Below, piece after piece: positions 42,759 through 51,846 of a stretch of DNA of 64,000 nt. The translations under genes were made by a program, and so were the position numbers. Numbering within the stretch: the stretch's first letter is position 1; every line of letters begins with the position of its first letter. Under the pieces are notes generated by a model that was not told the DNA's origin, did no database searches, and saw nothing but the letters and a program-made list of their open reading frames with translations. The stretch is taken from NCBI GenBank assembly GCA_029558515.1, contig JAKQEM010000039.1:1-64000 (forward strand), in the 5' to 3' direction. This DNA is from a bacterium (GTDB taxonomy: Bacteria > Patescibacteriota > Gracilibacteria > Peribacterales > Peribacteraceae).

Positions 42759-42822
42759 AGGACTAAGGACTAGGGACTAGGGATTCGGACTTCGGGACTC
42801 ATAACTCATAACTCATCACTAT
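42759..42822. repeat. Composite heptamer tract between atpF and atpA
   Basis: Units gactaag, gactagg, gactagg, gattcgg, acttcgg, gactcat, aactcat, aactcat, cactatc. The unit type changes in the same order (GGATTCGG then ACTCAT) as in the tracts at 40851 and 44749. The atpF stop (rc 42819-42821) is at its right end. Confidence 0.92.
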
Positions 42823-43169
42823 CCCAGAATATTGCTACCGATGGCGCGTTCCACGATGGTGCGCAGACGCTCGGGGCCAAAACCCGTAGCGCCGCGATGT
42901 GAGGGGAGAGGAATAATGGCAGGGAGTGCTCCGCGCGCAAGCTTACGCAGGTCGTCGGCCCCGATGCTCTGCAGCAGGTCTTCGGTGACGAAGAGGATGG
43001 CGTAGGCATTGCGCTCGATGCCGTGCTCATCGGTTTGCATGGTGCGCTTCAGGCGGATGAGTGCCTCCAGAGCCTGTGTGCCGTCCTCTACCGGGACTAC
43101 CTCCGCACCGAGCAGGGTGAATCCCGCAATGGTATCGCGGGGGCCGATCATGGCGATGCGGTACATCAT
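42819..43169 (-). CDS. atpF: V/A-type ATP synthase subunit F
   Basis: A 116-residue subunit with a Rossmann-like fold: MMYRIAMIGPRDTIAGFTLLGAEV, then AILFVTEDLLQ and IIPLPSHRGATGFGPERLRTIVERAIG. It binds subunit D in the central stalk and may regulate ATP hydrolysis. ATGA overlap with the subunit C gene. Confidence 0.95.
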   Translation of the reverse strand: MMYRIAMIGPRDTIAGFTLLGAEVVPVEDGTQALEALIRLKRTMQTDEHGIERNAYAILFVTEDLLQSIGADDLRKLARGALPAIIPLPSHRGATGFGPERLRTIVERAIGSNILG

Positions 43170-44170
43170 GAAGAGTAGCGGGTGGCGGAGAGGAAGGGGG
43201 GTAAGAGCCGTTTGATTTCCTGAGGGGAGAGGTCGCTTAGCTTGCCGATGAGGATGGCGCGCAGGAGGGAGAGCTGGTTGAGAGCGACGGCGGCGAATGC
43301 GAAGACGGGTTCGATGGTGAGCGGATGGTTCCAGAGGAGCTCGATGTCTTCCGCGCGGATGGCACTGAGCGCCTGTTCGATGTCCGATCCGGTGATTCCA
43401 GGTGCTTCCAGCCTGTCGGCCAGAGCATAGAAGCCGGAGCGTCGCACGAGTGAGGCGATCGAGCCGTTGATTCCTCTGAGATCTTTCGGATCGATGGTGC
43501 CGCCCGGGAGCATCTGCGACGCGTCCTTAGAGCCTGCGACGAGGCGCAGAGCGGTACGGATATTGCGCACATCGATGGCATGGCGCACAAAACGCAGGAG
43601 AAGAATGCTCCCGCTGCGCTCCGCCAATCGGAGCGATTTTTCCATTCTGAAGACGGAGACGCGCTCATCGATTTCTGCGGGATCTGACGCTTGCGAGGCG
43701 ATCATCTCCTGCACGAATGCCGTTTCCTCCGCGGGGAGGGCGTGCGGGTCACTTTCCAACACGAGTCGTGCCCAGGCATCGGAAGGATGGGCGGTGACGG
43801 ACGGCGTCGGCCTGCGGCTCATGTCGGACGTCAGACCCAGCCGTTCCTTCAGGAGCGCGGCGAGCAGCGGGGCATCCCCTTTCCACCAGAGAATATCGAA
43901 CGGAGCACGCTTGTGCTCCGGCACCATCGCAGCAACTTCCGTGCGCACCCAGGCACCGAGTGCCGCAATGACATGGTCGGGATTGCGCTGCGATTGATCG
44001 AGAAGCTTGGTGAAGGGAAGGTCCGACAGGATGGTCTGCACTTCTGCGCGATCATGCGCCCCCAGCAGCCGATCGAGATCGGTCTGCGTCAGGAGGGAGA
44101 GCTGCAGCACGCCGGAGCGTCCGTGAGCGAACGCGAAGTGCTGGCCGAGAACGGCGGAAGTGCGGAGCAT
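43166..44170 (-). CDS. atpC: V/A-type ATP synthase subunit C
   Basis: A 334-residue helical subunit of the V-ATPase C/d type that links the central stalk to the membrane ring. Visible features: an N-terminal helical part LTQTDLDRLLGAHDRAEVQTILSDLPF, central RFVRHAIDVRNIRTALRLVAGSKD, which corresponds to the conserved DxxNIxxxLR motif, and the LLPGGTIDPKDL segment. ATGA coupling to atpF; its ATG overlaps the end of the E gene by 1 nt (TGATG). Confidence 0.93.
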   Translation of the reverse strand: MLRTSAVLGQHFAFAHGRSGVLQLSLLTQTDLDRLLGAHDRAEVQTILSDLPFTKLLDQSQRNPDHVIAALGAWVRTEVAAMVPEHKRAPFDILWWKGDAPLLAALLKERLGLTSDMSRRPTPSVTAHPSDAWARLVLESDPHALPAEETAFVQEMIASQASDPAEIDERVSVFRMEKSLRLAERSGSILLLRFVRHAIDVRNIRTALRLVAGSKDASQMLPGGTIDPKDLRGINGSIASLVRRSGFYALADRLEAPGITGSDIEQALSAIRAEDIELLWNHPLTIEPVFAFAAVALNQLSLLRAILIGKLSDLSPQEIKRLLPPFLSATRYSS

Positions 44171-44736
44171 CAGGAGAGGGGCGGAAAGAGTTGCCCGGCG
44201 ACGGCGGCTTCCGTCTGCGGCCGCAGAATATCGTTGACGAGGGTGGCAAACGTGCAGTCGCGTTCCTCCTTTTCCGAAACAAACACGAATCCGCCGGAGG
44301 TCTGGAGCGGTTCACCCGGCGTCAGACGCGCGTTACCTTTGAGCAGATCCGCAAGCAGAGCGGCGTGCGCTTTCGCGGGGCGGATGACGCCCGTTCCATG
44401 AATGTGCGCCAAGAGACCCTGCAGGAGCGGCTTGATCTTCGCGGGGGGCTGTTGCGCCAGTTGCCGCTCGATGTCCGCGTACACATGGTCGAGCAGGGCG
44501 CGCTTCGTGGAGAGCAGGGCGTTGCGACGGTGTACGGTCATGGCCGCTTCTCCTTTCATGTGCATTTGGCGTTTTTTGTCCTCACGTTGTGCATTGATGT
44601 CCTGCTTCTTCTTCACCAGGCGACGATCACTCTCCTCCCGCAGTTGCGAGAGGCGCTTTTGGTGGGCTGTCCGCGCGTCGGCGATCTGCCGGTTTGCGTC
44701 GGAGACGATGGCGTCGAGAATGTCTTGGAGGGCCAT
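44170..44736 (-). CDS. atpE: V/A-type ATP synthase subunit E
   Basis: A 188-residue peripheral-stalk subunit. A long N-terminal charged helix (DILDAIVSDANRQIADARTAH...) forms a coiled coil with subunit G/H; the C-terminal globular part (from about 110) ends GGFVFVSEKEERDCTFATLVNDILRPQTEAAVAGQLF. Slightly shorter than average but complete. TGATG coupling to atpC. Confidence 0.93.
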   Translation of the reverse strand: MALQDILDAIVSDANRQIADARTAHQKRLSQLREESDRRLVKKKQDINAQREDKKRQMHMKGEAAMTVHRRNALLSTKRALLDHVYADIERQLAQQPPAKIKPLLQGLLAHIHGTGVIRPAKAHAALLADLLKGNARLTPGEPLQTSGGFVFVSEKEERDCTFATLVNDILRPQTEAAVAGQLFPPLS

Positions 44737-44748
44737 GGGAGAGAGGAG

Positions 44749-44829
44749 GACGAAGGACTAGGGACGAGGGATTCGGGATTCGGACTTCGGGACTCATAAC
44801 TCATAACTCATAACTTACAACTCATCACT
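44749..44829. repeat. Composite heptamer tract between atpE and atpK
   Basis: Units gaaggac, tagggac, gagggat, tcgggat, tcggact, tcgggac, tcataac (three), ttacaac, tcatcac: eleven uninterrupted heptamers that pass through three unit types. It fills the whole intergenic space. Confidence 0.93.
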
Positions 44830-45412
44830 ATCCGAGAATGGAACCGCGGAAGGAATTGAGCAGGAAGAAGGAGATCAGGAATCCGAGGAGGGCGTACGTC
44901 TCCACGAGTGCGGCGAGCGTGATGACGCGTCCCGCGAGTCTGCCGTCCTTGGCCAGCATGTGGAGACCGGCAGTGCAGACCTTGGCCTGGTACGGCGCGG
45001 AGGTGAAGCAGGTGACGGCGACCGGCAGGAACGTAGCGAGGAGAATGAGACCCTGTGCCATGGAGAGCGGCACCTCGCCGGAAATGACGGGGCCGAAGTT
45101 AAAGATGAAGAGCAGCGAGATGACCATGCCGTAGAGACCTTGGGAGCCCGGGAGCACGGCGAGCGTGATCACTTTGCCGGCGAGATCGGGCTTCTCGGAG
45201 ATGAGCCCGGAACCTGCCTGGCCTACCATGCTCACTCCCAAGACCGATCCGATGCACGCGAGGAACGTGGCCATGCCGGCACCGAAGAAAGCGAACATCA
45301 GGCCCCAGGGGGCTGCGGAGGCGACGGTTTCCGGTAGCACGGCATCCTGTGCGAAGACCAGTGCGGGAGTGGCGAATGCCGCCAGTGCCGCGAGGGACGT
45401 ATACTTGTTCAT
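44828..45412 (-). CDS. atpK: V/A-type ATP synthase membrane subunit K (rotor ring)
   Basis: A 194-residue four-helix proteolipid made of two homologous hairpins. The N-terminal 22 residues (MNKYTSLAALAAFATPALVFAQ) look like a signal peptide. Hairpin 1 has LAVLPGSQGLYGMVI (Gln91) but no carboxylate; hairpin 2 has ALVETYALLGFLI with the ion-binding Glu171. Gln91, Gln142 and Glu171 correspond to residues used by Na+-binding NtpK (Thr64 there is Ser90 here), so a Na+-translocating enzyme is possible. ATG 45412. Confidence 0.94.
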   Translation of the reverse strand: MNKYTSLAALAAFATPALVFAQDAVLPETVASAAPWGLMFAFFGAGMATFLACIGSVLGVSMVGQAGSGLISEKPDLAGKVITLAVLPGSQGLYGMVISLLFIFNFGPVISGEVPLSMAQGLILLATFLPVAVTCFTSAPYQAKVCTAGLHMLAKDGRLAGRVITLAALVETYALLGFLISFFLLNSFRGSILG

Positions 45413-45480
45413 AGGAAGGGAAGAAAGGAGGTAAAGAGAGTAATCGGCTTCGTCTGAGGACTCCGCCGTATAGAAACGCA

Positions 45481-47409
45481 CTAGGAGGAGCGCTGGAAAG
45501 GCGCGAAGGGGCGACCGCCGCCCTCGAAGAATTGACTGAAGAATTCGATGAACTGCAAACGGCCGGAATGGATGAAGCTGCCGAGCGTATTAAGGGCGAT
45601 GGAGACGAGGTGTCCGCCGAGGAAGATGACGATGATGACGGGAATCGCAAGCCATGCGGGAAAGAATTTACTCATTTCCACCGCGACTTGATTCACCGCG
45701 AGCGCCATGGCACCGGTGACGAGCCCGAGTGCCAGGATGCGCAGGTAACTGAGTCCGTTCGACAGCATGCTGATCGCAAAGTTCAGCAGGCCGATTACGC
45801 CCATGACGGGGCGCAGATACCACGCATTCCCGTAGCCCTTTCCCCAGAGTGCCAGTACCACGCCCGCGTACAAAACGTATTGCGCGATGTCCCGCAGTTC
45901 GGCCGGTGCCATGAAGCGGAAGATGATTGCTCCCAGGAGGATGTGCGAGGAGAAATCCATCCAGAACGCTTCGGCTTTTTTCCCGTGCATCCACTTGTGG
46001 AATCCTGCCAGGAACATGCCGAGGAAGAGGTGCGTCAGTCCCAGTGCCAGCGCGAGGTTTTGCAGGAAGGTCACGCCCGTTTGCTGCGAGAGATTCCAGA
46101 ATTGCCCCTTAAACCACAGTTCGCCCGTCGGCGTCATCGTGGTCAGAGCCGCGGGCACCTGCTGCGGCGTGAGGCCGAAGTATCCCCCGAAGAGGATGCC
46201 GACGAACATGGAAACGATGCCGCTGAAGAACAGCAGCCAGAGGAGGGGCGCCTGCGTGACGGATTTCTTCATCTTCCAGAGTGCGATACCGAAGATGAGG
46301 GCGAGCGCCAAACCGTAGCCGGCGTCCGTGAGGCAGAGTGCGAAAAAGAGAATGAAGAACGGAGAGAGAGCGGGTGTGGGATCCATGTCCGTCGGACGAG
46401 GCAGGCCGTAGAGCGCCGTGACGCTGATGAACGGTGCGATGAACGGCAGATGTTTCAGGAGGATCGGCGCTTCCTCGTTCTCCTCCTGTTTCATGCGCAG
46501 CACTGCAATTGCCGGGGAAATGCGATGCAAACGGCGTTCCAGGTGAGGTATGAGTTTTTTGGGGACCCATCCGAGGAGTGTGACGGTGCTCAGCGTCGCG
46601 CCCATCGACTCACGGACGGACTGCTTATCCGCAAGCCACTCTACGTACCGCTCCACCTTTAGCAGAGACGGGAGCTCCAGCGTCAGCTGTTTGCGTTCGT
46701 CACGTATGCTTTCCCTGTGTCTTTTTGCTTCTTCCAGGCGGGCAACCGCATCCTCATACAGATCGGCTGCCGTTCCTTCCCAGGCGGGCAGGACGACGGT
46801 GGTCCAACCGTGGGCGGTCACGACTTCCTCGAAGGCGTGCTCTTCTTCCCTGTGTACCAGCGCGACGGCGCTCGCCACTTCCTCCGAATGCCCCAGGAGG
46901 TCGATGTGCGAACGGGGGGCTTTCTTCGCGATGTCGTCCCGCACAGTTTGGGCCTGCGCCACGGGCAGCGTCCCGAGAATACGTCGCACGTACCGTGACC
47001 GGTCCGGACCGTGCAGAGGGTAGGGCAGCGTGGTCCAGGAACGCAGCATCGCGATGCGATCCGTGTATTCCTGTATGATCTTCTGTGCGTCGGCTTCTTG
47101 CTCCGCAAGGCGATGGAGTTGATCGACGATGCCGCGAACATCGGTATGGAGAGCGGCGCGCGTGATGTCACTCTGTTGAGCCGGACGATGTGCCAGGGCA
47201 AGGATGTCTTTCGAGGCAACGGCAGAGAGGGTCCGGATGGCAAATTGCAGTTCCGCGATGCGGAAATTGACTTCGGTGTGATCGATGTCCGGTGCCTGTT
47301 TCCTTTCACAAATCTCCATGACACCCTCCTCGTGCAAATACTCGATGAGTTTCTCCCGCTGAGAGCGGTGTGCGAGAATGGCCACTTTTTGCATGCGGAC
47401 GATTGCCAT
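45481..47409 (-). CDS. atpI: V/A-type ATP synthase subunit I (a-subunit type stator)
   Basis: A 642-residue stator subunit. The cytoplasmic N-terminal half (about 1-330, MAIVRMQKVAILAHRSQREKL) is helical; the C-terminal half carries about seven or eight membrane helices, including FFILFFALCLTDAGYGLALAL and LSYLRILALGLVTGAMALAVNQ with the conserved Arg that faces the K-ring carboxylate. It forms the ion path. Its start lies a few bases after the G/H gene end. Confidence 0.96.
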   Translation of the reverse strand: MAIVRMQKVAILAHRSQREKLIEYLHEEGVMEICERKQAPDIDHTEVNFRIAELQFAIRTLSAVASKDILALAHRPAQQSDITRAALHTDVRGIVDQLHRLAEQEADAQKIIQEYTDRIAMLRSWTTLPYPLHGPDRSRYVRRILGTLPVAQAQTVRDDIAKKAPRSHIDLLGHSEEVASAVALVHREEEHAFEEVVTAHGWTTVVLPAWEGTAADLYEDAVARLEEAKRHRESIRDERKQLTLELPSLLKVERYVEWLADKQSVRESMGATLSTVTLLGWVPKKLIPHLERRLHRISPAIAVLRMKQEENEEAPILLKHLPFIAPFISVTALYGLPRPTDMDPTPALSPFFILFFALCLTDAGYGLALALIFGIALWKMKKSVTQAPLLWLLFFSGIVSMFVGILFGGYFGLTPQQVPAALTTMTPTGELWFKGQFWNLSQQTGVTFLQNLALALGLTHLFLGMFLAGFHKWMHGKKAEAFWMDFSSHILLGAIIFRFMAPAELRDIAQYVLYAGVVLALWGKGYGNAWYLRPVMGVIGLLNFAISMLSNGLSYLRILALGLVTGAMALAVNQVAVEMSKFFPAWLAIPVIIVIFLGGHLVSIALNTLGSFIHSGRLQFIEFFSQFFEGGGRPFAPFQRSS

Positions 47410-47412
47410 GGG

Positions 47413-47790
47413 TCAAACGGCGAGAGAGAGGAACTCGGGGGAGAGGACTGTTTCCACCTGTCGGTTCACGATCTCGGGTATCCGCTCCCGCGCATCCGCC
47501 TCCAGCGCCTGCAGTTCTTTCTGCATGATTCCTTCCTGTCGTTCCATCTCTCTGCCGATCGCGTCGCGCTCTTCCCTTAGCAGCAGTCTTGCTTCCTCGC
47601 GGAGTTTCTCTTCCTGGGTTGCTTCGGCATCGCGCATCGCCTGCTGCGCTTCCTTCTCCGTACGTTCCAACTCCTCCATCATGGCTTTGACTCGCGCTTC
47701 TTCGTGTTCTTCATGGGAGAGCACCTGGTCGAAGGGCGTGACGTGGGTGTGGGGATTTGTCCTGCCAGATGCAGCAACTGCTTCGTTCAT
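47413..47790 (-). CDS. V/A-type ATP synthase subunit G/H (peripheral stalk)
   Basis: A 125-residue, almost fully helical, highly charged protein (EELERTEKEAQQAMRDAEAT ... EARLLLREERDAIGREMER), the expected partner of subunit E in the peripheral stalk. Identification rests on composition, length and position as first gene of the operon, the place of ntpF/ahaH elsewhere; primary sequence is poorly conserved in this family. ATG 47790. Confidence 0.8.
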   Translation of the reverse strand: MNEAVAASGRTNPHTHVTPFDQVLSHEEHEEARVKAMMEELERTEKEAQQAMRDAEATQEEKLREEARLLLREERDAIGREMERQEGIMQKELQALEADARERIPEIVNRQVETVLSPEFLSLAV

Positions 47791-47815
47791 GGGTGGAGGG
47801 GGCGAAAGTGGGCGG

Positions 47816-47844
47816 AATGTAGGTTTGAAGAAGAAAAATGTCAA
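47816..47844 (-). promoter_or_regulatory. Promoter of the V/A-ATPase operon
   Basis: On the minus strand TTGACA (rc 47839-47844), 17-nt spacer, TACATT (rc 47816-47821). Transcription would start about 20 nt before ATG 47790. It is the best sigma70-type promoter in the window. Confidence 0.8.
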
Positions 47845-47964
47845 TGCTCGCGGGATGCAAACTCGCGGGAGAAACAGTGGGAGAATCCGGCACAAGAGGC
47901 ATGGACATCCGGCGTCGGCATCTGACGCAGTCTCTCTGCCATGCGGCGTCATCGCGGCCTACCG

Positions 47965-48927
47965 CTATGTTCGCTCCACACGGATGAAGCCTGATACCGG
48001 AAGAATCGTCAGATCTTTCTCCTCCTGTTGCAGGATGTCGAAGAGCAGGTTGATGCCGATCGTATCCGAAGCGATGTGGCTGCACTGGATCATATTCACA
48101 TGATGCTTCTTGGCTTCCTCCAGCGTCTTCTCCGTCACGTGCATGGAGAGGATGGTGCCGACGCCCGCTTGGGATTGCTCCGCGAGATACTCCTCCGGAC
48201 CGTTGGTGCCGCCCGTGAATTCCGTCGCGACGATCTTCCCGGGGCGTGATCGCTCCGATCCGTTCACGATGATCGGCGGGTTGCCCTTCTTCGCGTATTG
48301 CGCGTACTCGGGGATATCCAGAATGGCTTGCAGAATGGCGCCGAGATCATCGAATTCCTTCGCGCAAATAGTCTTCTCCATGAAGCGCCACACCAAGTTG
48401 TCGCTCACGGTGTGGCAACCGAACATCGGGAACTTCAACAGTTCCGCCGCCCGTTCGGTGCGGAAGAGGTTATCGGCGTGAATGGAGCGCCAGATGCGGT
48501 CCATGCGGGGCTTCATCTGTCCTTCGGCGTGGTTGACCGGGACGCCGCACTGCGCCAGAAGATCCACCTGCAGCGGCATCACTTTATCCAGATCCGCCAG
48601 CGCGCGGCCCTCCGGGTGGTGCGTCATGATGCAATCGATCTTCACTCCCTTCTCCCGCAAGCGGTCGGCCAGCAGCAATTCCGGCGTTTCCACATCGATG
48701 CCGATCATGAGGTTCTGCACCTCTTCCTCTCCCGTCCCCGCGATGATCCGAGAGTCACCGTACGGATTCCATGTGCGCTCGTCGTCGAAGAGGTCCATTT
48801 CCTTTCCCGTCAGCTTTTTTGCTCGTTCCGCCTGTTTCTTCAGGATTTTTTCCAACTCTTTTTTACTGCGGGGATCGGCGTCCATGCCGATTTCGACGGC
48901 GCGACGGAAAAGTGCGTTCAGTTTCAT
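47965..48927 (-). CDS. NIF3/DUF34 family metal-binding protein
   Basis: A 320-residue member of the NIF3 (NGG1p interacting factor 3, 'GTP cyclohydrolase 1 type 2 homolog') family. Metal-ligand motifs: CIMTHHPEGRALADLD, VNHAEGQMKPRMDR, and near the C-terminus VTEKTLEEAKKHHVNMIQCSHIASDTIGIN. TEFTGGTNGPEEYLAE is also present. The family is widespread with unsettled function; an N-terminal extension (about 90 residues) precedes the core. Divergent from the oxidoreductase operon. Confidence 0.8.
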   Translation of the reverse strand: MKLNALFRRAVEIGMDADPRSKKELEKILKKQAERAKKLTGKEMDLFDDERTWNPYGDSRIIAGTGEEEVQNLMIGIDVETPELLLADRLREKGVKIDCIMTHHPEGRALADLDKVMPLQVDLLAQCGVPVNHAEGQMKPRMDRIWRSIHADNLFRTERAAELLKFPMFGCHTVSDNLVWRFMEKTICAKEFDDLGAILQAILDIPEYAQYAKKGNPPIIVNGSERSRPGKIVATEFTGGTNGPEEYLAEQSQAGVGTILSMHVTEKTLEEAKKHHVNMIQCSHIASDTIGINLLFDILQQEEKDLTILPVSGFIRVERT

Positions 48928-49025
48928 GGAAACAGTGGTGAACAGGGATAGAGATTGCTGCTAGAGTAGAACGCGATCTCCTCTTGTGCAAAGAAGGAAT
49001 CGATTTTCTCCCGTTCTCCGTCTTC

Positions 49026-50822
49026 ATGTCATCCGTCGCGGTCACCATTACCGGCGCGCAGGGGCAGGGCATCGATTCCGTCGGCGGCATCCTCGCCCGG
49101 GCGTGCAAGCGTTCCGGTCGTTGCGTGTTTGCGTATCGAGAGTACATGTCACTCATCAAAGGGGGGCACAGTCGCTATCAAATCGATATCGCCGACCGTT
49201 TCATCGGCAGCAGCGTGTCGCAGACCGACCTGCTTCTCACGCTCAATCACCACGGATTCGAGCACGATCTCAAGCACATGCGTCCCGGCGGCATTGTCCT
49301 GCACGATCAGGAAGGATGGAAATTTTCCTCCGCGCAGCAAGCGTGGATCGCTGAGCGGAACCTGCGGGTCGTTGCGGTGCCGGTGCACGCTCTCCTGCGG
49401 GATATCGGCGGGACGCCGCTTCTACGCAACGTGGTGCTCGCTGCGTTTGCGTGGTCGATGTTCGGGGAGGATCGCGCTCTGCTCGCGGACATGGTCAAAG
49501 AGCGCTATGCGCGGAAGGAAGATGTGCTCGCCGCCAACATGCGCGCCATTGATGCCGGCATCCGTGCGCGCGAGGAACAGGTACCGGATCTGACGTTTGC
49601 ACTTCCTCCCGCTGACGCGCGGTGGAAGGACCGGTTGCTTCTGTCGGGGAGCCAGGCGATGGGGCTGGGGTTGGTGCGGGCGGGGATGCGCGCATTCTTC
49701 AGCTATCCGATGACGCCGGCGTCGCCACTTCTCACGGTCATCGCTGATCTGCAGAATGAGACCGGGATCCTCGTGAAGCAGGCGGAGGATGAGATCACGG
49801 CGGCGCAGATGATGAGCGGGGCGATGTTCATGGGCACGCGCGCGGCGACGGCCACGTCCGGCGGAGGATTTGATTTGATGACCGAAACGCTCTCCATGAA
49901 CGCGATTGCGGAGAATCCTGCACTCTTCATTCTGGCGCAGCGGCCGGGGCCCGGGACGGGACTTCCCACGTGGACGGCGCAGGGCGATCTGCACATGGCG
50001 ATCCACTGCGGTCACGGAGAATTCGCTCGCGGAGTCCTGGCTGTGAGTGATGCAAACGACGCGTACTCGCTGATGAACGACGCATTCAATACGGCCGAGA
50101 CACTGCAGACGCCCGTCATCGTTCTCACGGACAAGCACGTTGCCGAAGGCATCTTCACGCAGGAACCCTTTGCCGCGGCTGCGCCGACGCTCTCTCGGGG
50201 ACTGGTGACGGATCCCGCCGCTCTGGCATCGCTGCAGTCTGCCGATCGGTACGATCCGACCGCCGCCACCGGCGTCTCTCCCCGCTGGCTGCCCGGCAGT
50301 CACGCCGCGACCTATGCGGGGCAGGCCGATGAGCATCGCGGTGACGGATCGGTGGAGGAATCCGCGGACAATGCAGGAGCGCAGATGGACAAGCGATTGC
50401 GCAAAATGAAGGCGATGAAGGCTGCGCTGCCGGAACCGGTTTTGTATGAAGTTGTGAGTCGTGAGTTACGAGTTGTGAGTGATGATGTGCCGGAGGTTGA
50501 TATTCTGATTGTCGGATGGGGTTCGTCGAAAGGAGCCATCTTGGATGCCCTTCTTGATGTGACTCAGGACTCAGGACTTAACACTCAAGACTCGATCGGT
50601 TTCCTTCACTACTCCTGGCTCTGGCCGCTCAAAACCGATCGCTTCGAACGTCTCGCGAAACAAGCGAGGAAGATCGTGCTCATCGAAGGCAACGCGCAGG
50701 GGCAGCTGGGCAGGTTGCTGCGCCAGGAAACGGGCATTGAGATCACGGAGAAAATTCTGAAGTACGACGGGAGGCCGTTCTTTAGAGATGAGCTTGCTGC
50801 GGCGATACGTGCGAAGTTATGA
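49026..50822 (+). CDS. 2-oxoacid:ferredoxin oxidoreductase, fused gamma-alpha subunit
   Basis: A 598-residue fusion. Residues about 1-180 are the gamma domain (VAVTITGAQGQGIDSVGGILA); about 195-598 the alpha domain (SGSQAMGLGLVRAGMRAFFSYPMTPASPLL, QAEDEITAAQMMSGAMFMG, ATATSGGGFDLMTE). It decarboxylates a 2-oxoacid to acyl-CoA, passing electrons to ferredoxin, together with the beta subunit. No ferredoxin-like delta subunit is encoded nearby. Two heptamer tracts encode residues about 476-487 and 512-524, and the stop codon lies in a third. Substrate (pyruvate or 2-oxoglutarate) unclear. ATG 49026 begins the homology. Confidence 0.92.
   Translation: MSSVAVTITGAQGQGIDSVGGILARACKRSGRCVFAYREYMSLIKGGHSRYQIDIADRFIGSSVSQTDLLLTLNHHGFEHDLKHMRPGGIVLHDQEGWKFSSAQQAWIAERNLRVVAVPVHALLRDIGGTPLLRNVVLAAFAWSMFGEDRALLADMVKERYARKEDVLAANMRAIDAGIRAREEQVPDLTFALPPADARWKDRLLLSGSQAMGLGLVRAGMRAFFSYPMTPASPLLTVIADLQNETGILVKQAEDEITAAQMMSGAMFMGTRAATATSGGGFDLMTETLSMNAIAENPALFILAQRPGPGTGLPTWTAQGDLHMAIHCGHGEFARGVLAVSDANDAYSLMNDAFNTAETLQTPVIVLTDKHVAEGIFTQEPFAAAAPTLSRGLVTDPAALASLQSADRYDPTAATGVSPRWLPGSHAATYAGQADEHRGDGSVEESADNAGAQMDKRLRKMKAMKAALPEPVLYEVVSRELRVVSDDVPEVDILIVGWGSSKGAILDALLDVTQDSGLNTQDSIGFLHYSWLWPLKTDRFERLAKQARKIVLIEGNAQGQLGRLLRQETGIEITEKILKYDGRPFFRDELAAAIRAKL
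50451..50485. repeat. (GTTGTGA)n heptamer tract inside the gamma-alpha gene
   Basis: Five units: gttgtga, gtcgtga, gttacga, gttgtga, gtgatga. Read in frame as VVSRELRVVSDD, before VPEVDILIVGWG. Confidence 0.9.
50561..50595. repeat. (GACTCAG)n heptamer tract inside the gamma-alpha gene
   Basis: Five units: gactcag, gactcag, gacttaa, cactcaa, gactcga. Translated as QDSGLNTQDS, 25 codons after the previous tract. Confidence 0.88.
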
Positions 50823-50904
50823 GTGATGAGTCTTGAGTGATGAGTTACGAAATAACGAAGTAACGAAATAACGAACGAACAATCCCCAATCCCAATCCCC
50901 AATT
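50816..50904. repeat. Composite tract between the oxidoreductase genes
   Basis: Heptamers (gttatga, gtgatga, gtcttga, gtgatga, gttacga), then octamers (aaataacg, aagtaacg, aaataacg), then CCCAATC-type units up to the start of the beta gene. The TGA in the first unit is the stop codon of the gamma-alpha gene. This tract directly links the heptamer and octamer classes. Confidence 0.93.
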
Positions 50905-50906
50905 CC

Positions 50907-51794
50907 ATGTCTATACCATTGGACACCACCGGCTCCCTCCCCACGATGCAGGACTATGCCTCGGAAAACGCCTGTACCTGGTGCGATGGTTGCGGCGATT
51001 ACGGCATCTGGACCGCGGTGAAGCGCGCGCTGGTCGAGCTTCAGATTCATCCTTGGCAAACGCTGCTCTGCTTCGATGTCGGGTGTCATGGGAACATGAG
51101 TGACAAGATCGACGGATACCGTTTCCACGGACTCCACGGCCGCGTGATCCCCTTCGCGGCGGGCGCCAAGCTCGCGCGCATGGATATGCCCGTTCTGGCG
51201 TTCGGCGGTGACGGCGCCAGTTTTTCGGAAGGCGTCGGACATCTGGTCCATGCCATTCGCTCCAACTATCCCATCGTCTTTCTCCTGCACAATAACGGGA
51301 ATTACGGTCTGACCACGGGACAGGCGAGTGCGCTCACGAAGCAGGGGGTGCGGATGAACGCCTCCCCCAACGGCATTCCCGAAGCGACGCTCCCGAGCAT
51401 GGATTTCATCTTCTCCCTGCAGCCCACATTCGTCGCCCGCACCTTCAGCGGCGATATCCCGCAGATGACGCGTGTGATCAAGCAAGCCATCGGGCACCGG
51501 GGATTTGCTTTCGTCGATATTCTGCAGGCGTGTCCCACCTACAATAAGTTCGCGACGCATGAGTATTTGCTGGCGCACTGCAGGGAGGTAAAGAACCACG
51601 ATTCGTCCGATTTCAACCGCGCGCGGCAATTGGCTATCGATACGTCCGATTCCATCGCGACGGGCGTCCTCTATCAAAACGTTACTATTCCCAATTTCTA
51701 CGAACGGCTCAGGAGCCGGGAGGGGAGGGAGACGCGACTCGTGGATGAAGTCACGCCGTACGACATCGGGGGGTTGATGGGGAGGTTGGTGTGA
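50907..51794 (+). CDS. 2-oxoacid:ferredoxin oxidoreductase, beta subunit
   Basis: A 295-residue thiamine-diphosphate subunit. CTWCDGCGDYG supplies the first Cys pair of the [4Fe-4S] cluster, DVGCHGN and QACPTYN the others. The TPP motif is AFGGDGASFSEGVGHL ... NNGNYGLTTGQAS. It binds TPP and the cluster that passes electrons to ferredoxin. Follows the gamma-alpha gene across a composite tract. Like other two-subunit enzymes of this group it needs an external ferredoxin. Confidence 0.94.
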   Translation: MSIPLDTTGSLPTMQDYASENACTWCDGCGDYGIWTAVKRALVELQIHPWQTLLCFDVGCHGNMSDKIDGYRFHGLHGRVIPFAAGAKLARMDMPVLAFGGDGASFSEGVGHLVHAIRSNYPIVFLLHNNGNYGLTTGQASALTKQGVRMNASPNGIPEATLPSMDFIFSLQPTFVARTFSGDIPQMTRVIKQAIGHRGFAFVDILQACPTYNKFATHEYLLAHCREVKNHDSSDFNRARQLAIDTSDSIATGVLYQNVTIPNFYERLRSREGRETRLVDEVTPYDIGGLMGRLV

Positions 51795-51810
51795 GGGGGA
51801 TGATGGGCAA

Positions 51811-51838
51811 TTGACATAATAAATATTTAATTAATAAT
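51811..51838 (+). promoter_or_regulatory. Strong leaderless promoter
   Basis: TTGACA (51811-51816), a 16-nt AT-rich spacer, AATAAT (51833-51838); the -10 ends 8 nt before ATG 51847. The consensus -35 box makes this the clearest case of a promoter that places the transcription start on the start codon. Confidence 0.75.
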
Positions 51839-51846
51839 GGGTATTC

